From positions 7,835,001 to 7,899,000 of the forward strand of contig JAULSR010000001.1 of assembly GCA_030512295.1 (NCBI GenBank): a stretch of DNA of 64,000 nt. Direction: 5' to 3'. The notes beneath the pieces are model-generated. The model made no database searches and was not told the DNA's origin. It was given only the letters and a program-made list of their open reading frames with translations. Shown piece by piece: positions 1 to 11,770 of the stretch. Made by a program: the position numbers and the translations under genes. The DNA comes from Bombardia bombarda. Lineage: Eukaryota > Ascomycota > Sordariomycetes > Sordariales > Lasiosphaeriaceae. The stretch's first letter is position 1. Each line of letters opens with the position of its first letter.

Positions 1-2473
1 CTACAACTAATTGCAATTTTGCTGTCGTCTCTGGAAACAGCCAACGCGGAGGGCACTACGTTGGTGGAGATGGGCAGCTCCTTGTCCCTTCGTAGCCCCT
101 GATGGTCGAAGTAGACGAGTTTCCACTTCTTTCCCTCTAGGACAACCGCTGCAACGAGCTTATTGCCTCCCTCCACAAGCCGCACGCTCAACTTACTGTC
201 TTCTGTGACGTTTGATTGAGTTAGAGATGATGAGTACAGCGATAGCCTCATGCCGTCATTGAACGGGTGAGGGAGCTTCACGATGTGCTTGGTGCTCCAT
301 CCCTCCCAAAGTAAGAGGGTATCACCAGTAATGGTGAAGCAAAATGACAGATTGCTTGGTATGATGACTGGGGAAGGTTTCTCGCTAGTAGACGATCTCT
401 TGCTCTCACTCCCAGGAGACGTCTTTTTATCACGACTGAAGCTGAACCCGGGAAACCTGCCGGTTTTCTTCTTGGAAGAAGCCCCTGAAGAGCTATCAAT
501 GCTCGGATGTCGCGAGGCCGGCTGTAGCGGGGCATTTGAATATCCCCATGTATCACGATCACTCTGGGCTGGTGTAGGTGGCTGAGGTGGATGAGTCGGT
601 TGACCAGGTGCCAAATATTGATCAGGTGTTCGTGGGGGGTAACTCGGCATTAACCAACCTTGATGTTGAAAGGGGGTCATGCTCGGATTTGACTGACTGG
701 TATTGAATGTTAAATTATCTTGCCGGATGTAATTTTGCGGGGATGCCGTATTTCTCCCACCATTCCATTGCGCTTGCAAAAATCCATTTTGTTCTTCTTC
801 AATGGGAGGGTGTTGATTTGTGCGCGTAAACGGTGATATAGGCGAGCCCAATGAATGATACTCACCCCTGGTACTTGCAGGAGAGTGATCCACGTTGTGA
901 GGTGGTTGAGGATGATATACCAGTTGAATCGAGTGTGGTCTTTGTGCCTGGGGAGCAACAGGTTCTTGTGGGAGGTGATCTGAGCAGCCTTTAGGTCGTA
1001 TCATCCCATTAGACACCCGCGGCTGTTCATATTCGAACGATTCGCTCTCCCTGTACTGGTGAGAGCTCAGCCGTGCTGTTGTCGATGGTAATGCTTCATC
1101 TTTCATTTGGTTTTGCTGCCGAAAATGAGGAGGGGACATTGTTCTTTGTGCAGTTGAAGATGTCAATGGAAACATCTCATCTGTCGTTGGTGATGAAACA
1201 ATAGCATCATTGATGATTCGATTGCCTGACTCGATATTTGAAACTTGCTCTTCCAAAACCTGAACAATTGTTTGAGGCTCACGAGCAACTAATCCGTGGT
1301 ATTGCTCAGGTAAGGATTGGTCACGGGCAACCATATACCTTGTAAGCCCGTTGATCTCTCTGTCAACGATTTGCTTGATAGGAATTGATGTAATAAAGCT
1401 GGGAGGAAACTGTCGGGTGGTTAGCTATAATGAGTATGCTCTGTACTCTGGTAGGTATCTGGGTATATAGTGTGTGATTCCAAGTGGGTGGCAAGACATA
1501 CTAGGAACTGTGCATCGCTGCCAAGGCGACCGATTGTCTCTGTAACAAAATAGTCGAACAGAATTGCTCTATCATCTAGGGAATCAAGCGTCGGCTGTAC
1601 TGTGTCAAAAAGTCCCGGTGCCACGCGAAAGGTACGTCTAATTGTTGCTTCTATCAGCATCCAACTGATGTCGTGCAATGTCCAGGCCAGCCCAACCAAA
1701 CTCTCATCCCTGAGTAACAGGGTATGGAGGATTGCTTGAATGCCGCTCTTAAAGCTAGAATTTGCATCTGGTCTGGAGTCAAGACTGGGGTCCGACGGGG
1801 ATAGTCGATTCTGGACGTCAAGGGTCAGCATTCACACGGTGTGAAGCCGCTCATCTTCAGGAAACAGACGATGGGTGCTCACAGGATTGAAGTTCGTGCA
1901 GCCGAACTTCTTAATGGTGCAACGCTCCTTAAGAGTCTGAATCTCAGCCAGGGTCTGGGGAACGAGCCGATTGAGTGTCAAATCTTCGAGGGGCAAGAGC
2001 GACTGCTGACGGTGCCACAGGGCAGAAAGTTTGGCCACCCTTTGTCGCAACATCTCGCTTTGGTGGAGACCGAGTGGGCTTGGGTGCAGGCATAAGAGTC
2101 GAAAGACTGCTATGAAATCGGCTAGGACGAGCCATCGATCGAGAGCATATTCGTCGCATATTGACAGTTGGGTGCCGATGTCCAGGATGTAGATGGTTAC
2201 TTGGAAGGCGAAGCCTCTGTGAAGCAGAGAGTCTGGCGCATTGGCGGCAGGGTCTCCTCTTTGAGAGTGATAAGAAAGATGGTGGTCAAGGATGATCTTG
2301 AGCCTGAGTAACAGCTGTCGCGTAGAGTGAGGGGGGTCATGTGTGTCGTCGGTATCGGTGCTGCTGGCGACATGGGCCAGGCTGCGGGCGCCGATCAGTT
2401 CTGCGATCAAGTTTTGGACGTCGGTGCGGTTGTCGAGGAGAGACCAGACGTCAGAAACCAACGACGCCGACAT
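1..2473 (-). CDS. Large unrecognised protein, 5' part (continues past left edge)
   Basis: Three exons are visible: 2473-1883, 1810-1502 and 1409 to the window edge. The first intron (72 nt) has donor GTGAGC, branch GCTGAC and acceptor CCAG, and it removes an in-frame TGA. The second (92 nt) has donor GTATGT, branch GCTAAC and acceptor ACAG. The last exon is open for about 470 codons with no stop. About 300 N-terminal residues are helical and leucine-rich. A roughly 280-residue disordered stretch rich in Ser, Pro, Gln and Asn follows. Near the left edge the sequence becomes ordered, with alternating beta-like blocks (for example ITGDTLLLWEGW) that resemble the start of a beta-propeller; this is inference. 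I do not recognise a named family. The ATG at 2473 is the first in frame. Function unknown. Confidence 0.7.
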
Positions 2474-3864
2474 TGCTGCCGTTCATTGCTTCCGCGGGAA
2501 GAGCGTGTGATGGCAGAATGATGATGTTGGAGCTGTGTTGGAGAAGCGGTCTTGAATTAACCTTAGGATGTGCGATTATGGGTGGGATGCCTCCAGCTCA
2601 GCCATTACATCAGTCCGAGGCACAGTACATGGGCGTTGTATGTATGGGCTGTATCAATTACAGCTCTGTATGAACAAGACACCCACCAACCCAGGAAACG
2701 TGCGGTGACGCGTTTTCCCTATGTGTACGAATACGGTAAGCCAGGGTAGCTCTTGCCTGACGTATGTCCCGTTGTATGCTGCCCACTGCCCACTTGCCCA
2801 CTTGCCCACTTGCCCAGGTCCAACCTACCTTGGCTGTTTGTCACTCGTCAAGTGACAGAACCCACCGAGAACGTGGCGTTCCTAGCGATAAAGCTAGCGA
2901 CCGGAGTCCTGGGTATCTTTCAAAATGGTTGGGCAGCATTTCATGCACAAACGCGTTTGCGGGGCGTTTTTCTTCCAGCTCAAAACCGCGGAACCGGGCG
3001 TCCGGTGTCTGCCAGCACCACACTCTCGAGTCCGGTGGTTCTAGACCTGGACTTGCCTGCAGCAAAACCCTGCAGCAAAACCCTGCAGCCTCTTGATCGA
3101 TCAAAGTCAGAAATGCGAACTCGGAGAAATAATTACAGAGAAGCCACGACCGGTGCATTGCAGTGCTGTCTTGTTAGTCATCAATGTCGACGTGCTGGTC
3201 TTTCGGCATCATTCGCCGGACAGTCATGTCACTGCTTTGAGGCTGAGTTCCACACAGTTCGGAATTTCTTGCCATCCCCATTCCGCGTTCTGCCGTTTGA
3301 TAAACAAGTGGACGAATCCAGCGCAGGCATTTTAGACTATTGCTTCCCTAGCTTCGTCGATAAGTGGCCCAATCTGGCCTAGATCATGCAACCGCTGTCA
3401 GACAATAAATGTGATGGCGTCCCAAGGCTGAGTCGAGTTATCGCCAAGATGGGCACCATGGCGAGATTAATCCAGATGTGGTTAGATAGGGCGTCCTGCC
3501 ATGCCTTTGGTGGTGGCGCTCACAGCCTGCAATAGGCACACAGCCAGTTATTGTCATGCACCATGGTGGGCTCGGCGCACCCCGCGTCCTTGATCCTGGG
3601 ATCCTGGCCCTGGGGTCCTACGACAGCCAGTCATCACATGAAGACCGGTTACACGCGAAAGAGAACAAGAGCTCAAATGGAAAAGTCTAGCCTGAGAATG
3701 GCGTATCCTCCCGGTTTAGCAAGCCTGGATCTCACAAGGCTCTTTACAGCCTTTGAGATCGGCTGGCACGTTTATTACGGCCAGCTGCTTCTCGCAGATC
3801 CTCCCTTTCCCTTGCTCCTTATTCTTCATTCTTACTGCCAAAACACAAGTCCATCTCGCCCAGC
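2474..3864. other. Intergenic region with two short tandem repeats
   Basis: This separates two divergently transcribed genes and should hold both promoters. An 8-nt unit (gcccactt) is repeated about four times at 2781-2816. A 13-nt unit (ccctgcagcaaaa) is repeated about 2.6 times at 3055-3088. An open frame at 2753-3382 begins at a non-ATG codon and shows no protein-like pattern. Confidence 0.6.
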
Positions 3865-6370
3865 ATGGCCATGGCAGACGATATCGCCCTGGATCAGTAT
3901 CCTCGTCAACGCCAAAACTTCAGCCAGAAGCAGAGTTATGACCACAGTCAGGGAAACGACCAAACCCAAGAGAACCATGGCAACTCAACAGATACCATCG
4001 CCCAATGGAGCGGCGGCCCCGTTCCAGTGCGCCCTCACGCGCCTGAGACGGAACTCAGGTACGCATATACCAGTTCTGCTAGAAAATTCCAACACAGCAT
4101 ATGAACAGTTGAACTGATATGGCATAACAACTAGGCGTTCTTTAAAGGAACGCCACATCAATATGATTGGCTTTTCTATGGTTCTGGGAGTGTAAGTATC
4201 ATGATGATCAATCGCTACAATAGTGAGCAAAACGACAATATACTGACCTCCACCAGTGGCTTATTTTTGTCATCTGGAAAGGTAGTCTCAATTGCAGGCC
4301 CGGGCGGGGCCATCCTTGCTTACTTGGTAATGGGGACCCTCATGTGGTGAGTATTGTCATGCTCGTTTCAAACATGTTCTGATGCTGACACCACCGTCTT
4401 CATAGGTCCACAATGGCTTCCCTGGGAGAGATGACAGCACTCTTTCCCGTCAAGGGTCCGACCTTTGAATTCAGCCGCAGGTTCATCGACGAGTCTGTGG
4501 GATATGCGAGCGCCTGGCTTCTCTGGTAAGATTATTTTACCCATCGATTGTGTCGTGATGTACCCTCGAAAGAAGTACAGCTGACTCCCCGTTCCAGGTT
4601 TTCATACTGCATTGTCTCTGCCTCCGAGATTCTCGCCATCACCGAGATCTTCAGGTTCAAGTTTGAGCCAGAGTACCTCGAACAGGCCGGGTACCCCAAT
4701 GGAACCACCATAGAGTGGGCTTCTACCCTGAACGTCAACCCCGCGGTATGGGTTGTGATATTTCTCATAGTGATCGGACTCTTCAACCTCCTGCCCGTCC
4801 TCTGGTACGGCCGTATCGAGTACATCTTTGGCTGCATCAAGATCAGCTTTATCGTCGCTCTGATCATGATCAACACTGTACTCAACGCCCGCCAGCGTTT
4901 CCACAGTGACAGGTTCTGGGCCTACCAAGATCCCTACGGCTTCAGCAACTCCAACTTCACCGTCAAGACCACAAATCCAGACTCCGGCGATGGTATCGTC
5001 TACACGGGAGACCTGGGCCGGTTCACGGCCTTTTGGACCGCCATGGTGACGTCCTTTTTCTCCCTGATGGGCTGGGACTCGATCCTGCTCACCGCGCCCG
5101 AGAATAGGGATCTCGAGCACGAGGAGACCATCAAGATCTCGAGTCGCAAGATTGCCCTCCGCGTCATTATCCTCTACACGCTCGCGGTCCTTACCGTCGG
5201 ACTCAACGTCGGCTATACGGATCCCAACCTGGGCCACCTCACCATCAACGGCATCACGGGGGGCCAGAACAGCATCTACGTGCTTGCCGCAGTGCACGAG
5301 CATGTCCCCTTCCTCCCGCACTTTCTCAACGGCTTCTTCGTCTTCTCAGCATGCACGACATCGATCAACTGCTTGTACAGCGCGTCGAGAATTCTGCACG
5401 CCATTGCCACCCTCCGCGACGCCTGGCCCCGCTGGGGCTGGACAGAGAGCATCCGGTCTAGGCTGGAACAGACCCGGCTGGGCGTACCCATGACGGCCGT
5501 GTTTGCATCGTGGCTGCTGGTTTTTCTTGCTTTTTTGTCAACGAGATCGAATTCGTCTGATGATACGACCAAGTCCGAGGCATCTGAGGTGAGCTTCAGT
5601 CTCATCACAATCACGGAAATCAAACTGACATCGAGTGCTTAGGTTCTGGGTCGGATGACCATGGTCGCCTCCACCTCCACTCTGATCGTCTATGCGACGA
5701 ATTGCTTGACGTTTCTTCTTTTCTTCAGGGAGTGAGTGAACAATTCCAGTACCGATAGGTACATCCTTACAACACGCTTTGATATTCTAACACATCGCTC
5801 AGAACAAGAATGGTAGCAGCCGGAGAGAAGGATGAAGCCCTCAACATCACCCCCGAGATCCGCTGCCAGTACGACCGCAACTACCAGCAGCAGTATCCGT
5901 ACCGCTCGCATCTCCAGTGGCTTAGAGCCGGATATGCCTTGGTGTTTTGCATCCTCATGATTCTGTTTCAAGGATGGCGGACGTTTGTGCCTCCGTTCAG
6001 CAGCGCCGACTTTGTGGCGTCTTATATTTCGGTAAGTCCCCAGTAATATATCTTATCCCCCATACTGACTACCCACCTCGTCCCAAATCGGAAATTAATG
6101 TCTCGTATTTTTCAGATCGTCATCTTTTTCACCCTCAGCGCCGCCTACTTCCTCAGGACGCGCGGCTTCAACCCGAGGAATTGGCATAGGCTGGCTCAGA
6201 AGCTGCATGGGCTGGACGCCATTGGACCGATTGTCGCGGTCGATCCGCAGCCGTGCCAGTTCTGCGGCCAGAGGCATCGCAGGGGCAGGTTGAGCTTTCC
6301 AGATGGGGATGGAAATCACAAGCAAAAGGCCAAAGCTGTTCTGGAGTGGATATGGGTTTGGCTGAAGTGA
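3865..6370 (+). CDS. Amino-acid permease (APC superfamily, YAT type)
   Basis: Integral membrane transporter expected to carry amino acids into the cell at the plasma membrane. Eight exons: 3865-4058, 4135-4191, 4257-4346, 4406-4525, 4598-5588, 5643-5731, 5803-6031 and 6116-6370, giving 674 residues. After a hydrophilic N-terminal tail of about 65 residues comes the family signature: GVGLFLSSGKVVSIAGPGG in the first membrane span, then SLGEMTALFPVKG and a YASAW motif before the next spans. About a dozen hydrophobic segments follow. The length is slightly above the 550-600 usual for fungal amino-acid permeases. The extra length lies in a polar insertion between spans (Ser/Thr/Asp-rich, just before the fifth intron) and in a C-terminal tail containing CQFCGQRH, a possible metal or redox motif. 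Substrate cannot be told from sequence. The next gene rightward, a regulator, is convergent and broken. Confidence 0.93.
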
Positions 6371-6560
6371 ATCTCTTCCATGTGTGCTGTTGGTGGCGAC
6401 GGAGTTATGATACCTGATGTTTGACTTTTTCAAAAGAGACAAGTGCATTGTCATTATGTATACTATTAGATTAGCGTTACAGTTCGAGCCCAAATTTGTT
6501 TATATAGCATGATATTTTCATTTTCATCTTGAATTCCAAACCGTACTCCCTCTTGAAATC

Positions 6561-7792
6561 TCATCTCTCTAGGACGATATCTTTATTTAAAACACTCAAA
6601 GGCCAGTCCATTAGCTGGCAAATGCCCCGAACGTCGCGTTCCACAACCTCATACTCTCCTTGACCGTTCAACCACCAGGTATGAGCCAATCCGCGCAGCA
6701 GGGCCAGCATCCTCGCCATCAGCGCCATGGCGAGCGGATCGTGCTTTTGAAGCATCTGGCGGTAGCCCGGCTGACACCGCGCCGGCATGAACCCAACGAA
6801 GCGCCAGAAGTTCCTGGCTGGAGCGCCCGAGCAAAAGGCTCGGTAGTAGCAGAGCACGTAATCCCTCGCCTCCGTGTAGACGCTCTTGGCGTCGTCGCCG
6901 TCTGGTAGGTCCGCTACGCCGAACGCATTTGTCAAGCGGCCAATGTCTTCCTCTATTGCCTTCAGCCAACATCTCAGGCGGCGCCTCCTCGCCGCCAAAC
7001 CACCCGTAGCCTAGCTCATCGAGGTAATCCCTCTCCTGGGCAAAGACACTGCCCAGCCCTTCAATCATTTTGAACGCTAGCAGGGGCAGCTCATACGGCT
7101 CGTCCGGTTGCGGCTGGTGGGCGAGAAGCCAGTAGTTGTGGCTGAGCATGATGGCTGACAGCTAGATGTGCTCGGACAGGCCATCGCTGCTAGACACGGC
7201 CTGGCGGTGGCTCACGAGGGCGCGGTCGATGTAGCGCCGCAGCACGACAGCCATGGCCAAGTCATCGGGCGAGAGCGAGTGCAGGTGGAGCGCCGAGAGG
7301 GCCAGCATGGGGTTTAGGACCAGGTCGGACTCGAATGACAGGTGCGGGATAGTGTGCAGCCACATGCGGGCGTTGGAGCCGTTGCAGTCGGACATGATGT
7401 GGCTGACCACGGCGGTGTAGTGGTGCATTAGGCGCAGTTCTGTGGACCGCCATCGGCTTGTATCCGGGGCTACGAGTACCGTATCTGTGTGCAGCTTCAG
7501 GTTGCTTGGCGAGGAGGGGCTCGGGGTGCTGCGTGCATCGGAAGCGACCGAGCTGCCCCAGTTGCAGCTTTGGATGACGGTGTATCGCCGGCGGCAGTTG
7601 GAGCAGACGGGCTTAATCTTGTTGCACTGGATAAGACGATGTCATACTGCGTTATGTAAGACAGGTAAGATAGCCAGTCGCGTGTAATTGTGGGTTGTCA
7701 GCCAGAAGTGGTAATACCTTTTGACCTTAACCTTGCGGAGTCTGCAGTCTTGACAGCCAGACCGAGATTTTTAAAGCAATGGTCGCGTCCAT
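6561..7792 (-). pseudogene. Zn2Cys6 transcription factor pseudogene
   Basis: The sequence still reads as a fungal binuclear zinc-cluster regulator. It has SGCQDCRLRKVK, a 99-nt intron with weak donor GTCAAA (7627-7725), then CNKIKPVCSNC, so the first three cysteines keep CX2CX6C spacing. A regulatory domain starting LMHHYTAVVSHIMSD follows, as in sterol-uptake-control-type regulators. At least three lesions are visible. The likely ATG at 7792 is out of frame with the zinc cluster, and a TAA lies directly upstream in the cluster frame. An in-frame TAG (7162-7164) splits otherwise continuous sequence. An apparent one-base insertion near 6957-6962 changes frame before the helical tail. Sequence quality could explain one lesion but hardly all three. 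It lies next to another pseudogene. Confidence 0.72.
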
Positions 7793-8213
7793 TGGATGTT
7801 TGATCTGATTGTGTGGTCTTGCAAAAGTGTCCAGGTGTGTAGCTTGATAGCGGGTTATTTGACTGAATGGCGAAGATGCGACGATGCGAAGATGCGAAAG
7901 TGCCAAGTCTCCAATCGCAGCTTGTTGGCCTACGCGCGTGTCTCTCCCTTTGACCCCTGAGCTTCGAATTCGTAATGAGCATCTAACAATCGCACCGAAA
8001 ACAGTTATATCTCCTGCCAATCATGCTTGCAAGCGAACTGACGAGATATCCATCCCAGGCTAAGGTAACCTGTTTTGGTCGCACTTAACAAACAACCCCC
8101 TTTTTGTCAGCTATATTGTGTATAAGACGAAATGGAATTCCCAGGAAAGAGAATAATTCAGTCAAAATTCAGCTCAAAAGAACCCTCTGATACTCTTAAA
8201 CCAAGATTCAGCA

Positions 8214-9009
8214 ATGTCTACCATCCTCGCCGTCTTTGGCGCTGCCGGCCAGCAGGGCAGCTCCGTCCAACAATGTGCTGAGCGACCCAGAGCTCTCCAA
8301 GAAATAAAAGATCCGCGCCATCACCCGTGACGTCAACTCAGAGAAGGCCAATGCTCTCAAGGGGAAGAACGTCGAGGTCGTCCGTGGTGATGTCTCTGGC
8401 CGGGCCTCTCTAGAGACAGCCCTGACCGGTGCACACACCGTCTTCGCCGTGGCGGTCCCAACCTTCGGTCCCGATGCCAAGGCCATGGTCGAGAAGTACA
8501 TCCGCAGCCTGCCCTTCAAGAGCGCCTTCTTTGTAGGCAGCCTGTTTATGGAGAACTTTCACTCGCACCCCTTTTCAGCGCCGCAGCGTGCTCCTGACGG
8601 CAACACCTGGGTCTTGATTCGGCCCAACTCGTCCACGACTCAGCTGCCCCTGATCGACGCTGTCGGTGACACGGGCAAGTTTGTCGGTGCCATCCTTGCG
8701 GAACCAGGCAAGTACGAGGGCAAGACCTTTTGCTCCGCCACGATGCTCTACTCCCTGGAGGAGGTGACCGCCATCATGGCCAAGACCACGGGCAAGAATG
8801 TCGTCTTCAAGCAGATCCCGCTCGACGAGTTTATGGCAAGCTTGCCGTTCTGAGGAGAACTCCTTGCGGACGGGTTTATGTTTCAGGAGGAGTATGGCTA
8901 CTTTGGCCCGGGTACGGACAAGTTGGTAGCTTGGGCGGCTGAAAATGCCCGGGGTAAACTTGCCACGCTTGAGGACTACTTCGAGAGCCATCCTCTTAAG
9001 CTTGAATGA
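8214..9009 (+). pseudogene. NmrA-like NAD(P)-binding protein pseudogene
   Basis: Residues after the ATG at 8214 (AVFGAAGQQGSSV) are the Rossmann nucleotide-binding motif of NmrA-like atypical short-chain reductases. Immediately afterwards the frame changes by one base near 8270. In the new frame the sequence continues with family-like RAITRDVNSEKANALKG, and an in-frame TAA at 8305 replaces an expected tyrosine. The middle of the protein (about 60-70 residues between VFAV and FGPDAKAMVEKYI) is missing without a frame change. The C-terminal half is intact except for a TGA at 8851-8853, after which 51 codons stay open to a final TGA at 9007. A TATAAG lies about 95 nt upstream of the ATG, so the promoter may once have worked. 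No functional product is expected. Confidence 0.78.
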
Positions 9010-9167
9010 AGAGTATATAGCGACTGATTATCTTGGCTTAGATGCCGTTCAATAGATGGGAGGATTTCAGTGCATAATCTCTTTGTATGACGGGTAGAAC
9101 TAGCAGATTGGACCACAGAATTATCATGTTTTACTTGGAGTTCACCACATAGCCAAGCAGCTTGATC

Positions 9168-10917
9168 CTAAACGTTCCAATAAGTGACATTCCCGCTTGG
9201 TGCAATCAGTATAGGACCCGGGGACCCAAAGTCGCAGGTGATGCTCGAGTTTGTCGTTGGCGTACAGTGTCTTGGTGGCAGGGTGACAGTGCCTGTGCCA
9301 TTAAACTGGATGTTCCTCCCATTTCCCTTGTCGTCGCAGATCCATTGCTCATGGATGGTTAATCGATTGAGTTCCATGTCATACTGAAACTGGCAGGAAG
9401 GCAACAAACCCCACGGGTTTTGGAACTGCGACCCCATGCAAGATCCCCACGATGGCGGGTCAGTCAGATTAAAGGTCTCGGTGATCCTGCCAATATAGTT
9501 CCGACCGACCGTTAGGATACCGAGATAAATCGTCGCCGTTTTCTCCTTCACGTTCGACTCGTTGAGCGAAAGACTGATTTCTTGGATAGACCAGCTGGGC
9601 ACGGTCAGGGAGTCGACAAGACATCCCCCGTATTCCGGCCTTGGGTCCTCGATTGAGAAGGCCGGCAGCCTCTCCACTGTCGAGATGCTGCCGTCAACAA
9701 CCACACTGCTACCTGTACAGTGTGTCCGGAGGTCATCGCTCGGTGTCTGGCCAGGTCCATACCAGGGGGCTGGTCCATAGTTCACAGTCGTGCAGTTCAT
9801 GACTGGTCGAAGACTGGCACTAGTTGCTGTAACGGCAGTTCTGTACAACACCAGCAGTTAGCACGATTAGACCATCCCATCAATCCCGCCAGATATATGG
9901 ACATACACTTCGACCGTGATAGGATCCCGGCAGTACCATGTCTGGTTCATCCGCATTGTATAGTCATAGGGGTCAAAGAATAGGTCAGTCGCAAGGGTTC
10001 CTGGGCCGCGCGGTGGCTGCCATGACAAATGAGGGTCTTCGGCAACCTGGAGTGTGGTTGGACTCGGCGGCTCAAATGGGTCCAAGTTGAGGTATGCATC
10101 ACATTTTGCTGAGTTATCGGCCCGCGTATTGACAATCTTCAGGTTCAAACCTGTCCCACGGGTCGGGCCGAAGAACCCCGAACGCGAGACTGTATTGTTC
10201 CAGTAGTCTATTTCTTCGAATCGCCATAGTGGCGGACTGGTGGCACAGGTGGGGGAGTTGCTTGCTGTCATTTGACCGGGCCCTATATAGTAAGACACCT
10301 CGAGTTGTACAGGCGAAGTAAGGGAGCCCTTGATCAGACTCAGTTCTGGGTTGCCCTTCCAGGCTGGGACACGCCCGCTGGAAGGGTCAGAAATGAGACC
10401 AAAGCTGGTGCTACCGTGTGCTTTGAACTCGATTCTATAAGATTTGGAATTGAATTAGTGTGACAAGCTGGGCGAAGTTCAGAAAAGTGACATTTACGCA
10501 CACTGCAGGCTTCTTGTCAAGGTTTAGCTTATCGTTACATGTCCATGTCTCGTTTGCAAACACTTGGGCGGTCTTGTTCACCACGTTGACAGAGACTGCG
10601 ACTGAAAGATCGCCACCGCTTGTCTTTGTAGTTTTGCATGAACCTTGACCTTGTACCAAGGAACAGCTGACGTACCACGAGAGGTCGGTGGCTCGGTTGG
10701 TCAAGATCAGAAAAGCGACTGCGTTTCCATTGCCGTTATCCGTTGGCGTGATAGCGGCCCGAAGGGAAAAGTTTGCAACGATCCAGCTCGGGATGGTGAC
10801 TGATTTGTCTGTGCATGCCGTCGATGACCAGAGTGACGTGCCAACTGAATCTTCAGCCAGCGAGGGAGAGATAAGAAACGCGAAGAGCGACAGGAGTATG
10901 GCAAGCAGGGGCGCCAT
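9168..10917 (-). CDS. Secreted Cys-rich glycoprotein with three related repeats
   Basis: Exons 10917-10502, 10434-9907 and 9840-9168 give 538 residues. The ATG at 10917 begins a clear signal peptide (APLLAILLSLFAFLISPSLA); the open frame upstream of it has no ATG. The mature part is rich in N-glycosylation sequons and in paired cysteines. Three segments share a pattern: a Cys followed by an aromatic-rich strand (IPSWIVANFSL in repeat 1, VPSWSIQEISL in repeat 3), then a closing motif NETWTCND, NQTWYCRD or HEQWICDD. The two introns follow the closing motif of repeats 1 and 2, and both split a codon after GT. This fits exon-wise duplication. No named domain is recognised, and no anchor or second membrane span is visible. 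Role unknown; extracellular location is likely. Confidence 0.82.
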
Positions 10918-11770
10918 TCTGCATTTGCTGTCTGCCTTCTTTGGCGACACGAATGTGGAGGAGGAGGCCACATCCTATATCAATTATTTCCACGAGTCGT
11001 TACATCTAACCGGGTTACATTCGAGCTGTGAGCGGCAGTTGGCGACCTCTTGTCGGATGAATGCTGTCGATTGGGTTTATCCATAATAGCGCACCGCCGT
11101 TGTTTTCGGCTCGTCGGAACATCTCCCCCGTTTTCGACGAAAGATCACGAATGCAACGTCCAGCGAGCATTGTATCTTTTTGGGGGGGGGGGGGGGGGGG
11201 GTTGTGGAAATAAAAGAATGTCGCATCGACCGCAAGTCAAAAAGGAACCTTTTTAAATTAAAGGAGGCGCTCTGTCCAACCAGCTCAACAGAATTAGGTA
11301 CCTACCTCGCCAGCTTGGGGCCGAAATGTGTGCATCAGCGTGAGGGTAGCGGGGCTGCAGGGTTAGGGCTCTCTTCATTTCAATTGCCAGGTGCCCAAGG
11401 TCCCTCACCTTACCCTTGTGGATAGCCTGACACGTACATATTCATAGCATTCAAATTTTTGATTAGAAGTCGCACTATCTAAAGCAATCTTTCCAACAGC
11501 CAAGATACTACACATACACCAAATTAGAGGGAGTATTGAATCGTTGGGCTGCGCCGCTCTACGCATCATGTTGATTCGCTGGTGAGGTAACCGGGGGTTC
11601 AAAGAACAGCCCACTCCACGTCACGTTTTTCCTTGATTTCGGGAAATACTAAGGCCCGAATGACGATACAATACCCTATTTTCCTCACCCTCCAATGGCG
11701 GCGAGCACGTCTGTGGCCCTCGCCATTCTGCGCTTCGTCCATCGACTTGTTAGCAAACGGTAAAAAGGCC
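10918..11770. other. Intergenic region with 20-nt G tract
   Basis: This is a divergent promoter region between the secreted glycoprotein and the MFS transporter. It holds an uninterrupted run of 20 G at 11182-11201. No convincing gene is seen. Confidence 0.6.
11182..11201. repeat. Poly-G tract, 20 nt
   Basis: Single-nucleotide run directly after a T-rich stretch. Similar runs occur at 37149-37173 and 63971-63985. The length may be inexact because homopolymers are error-prone in sequencing. Confidence 0.9.

Noticed and set aside
1832..1834. In-frame TGA followed directly by ATG, suggesting stop-codon readthrough or two joined genes
   Set aside because: A 72-nt intron (1811-1882) with strong donor, branch and acceptor removes the TGA and keeps the frame.
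2753..3382. 209-codon open frame in the first intergenic region
   Set aside because: It starts at TTG, has no motif and includes short tandem repeats.
4602..5321. 239-codon open frame antisense to the permease
   Set aside because: It is the shadow of a GC-rich coding exon, with a charged repetitive composition and no domain pattern.
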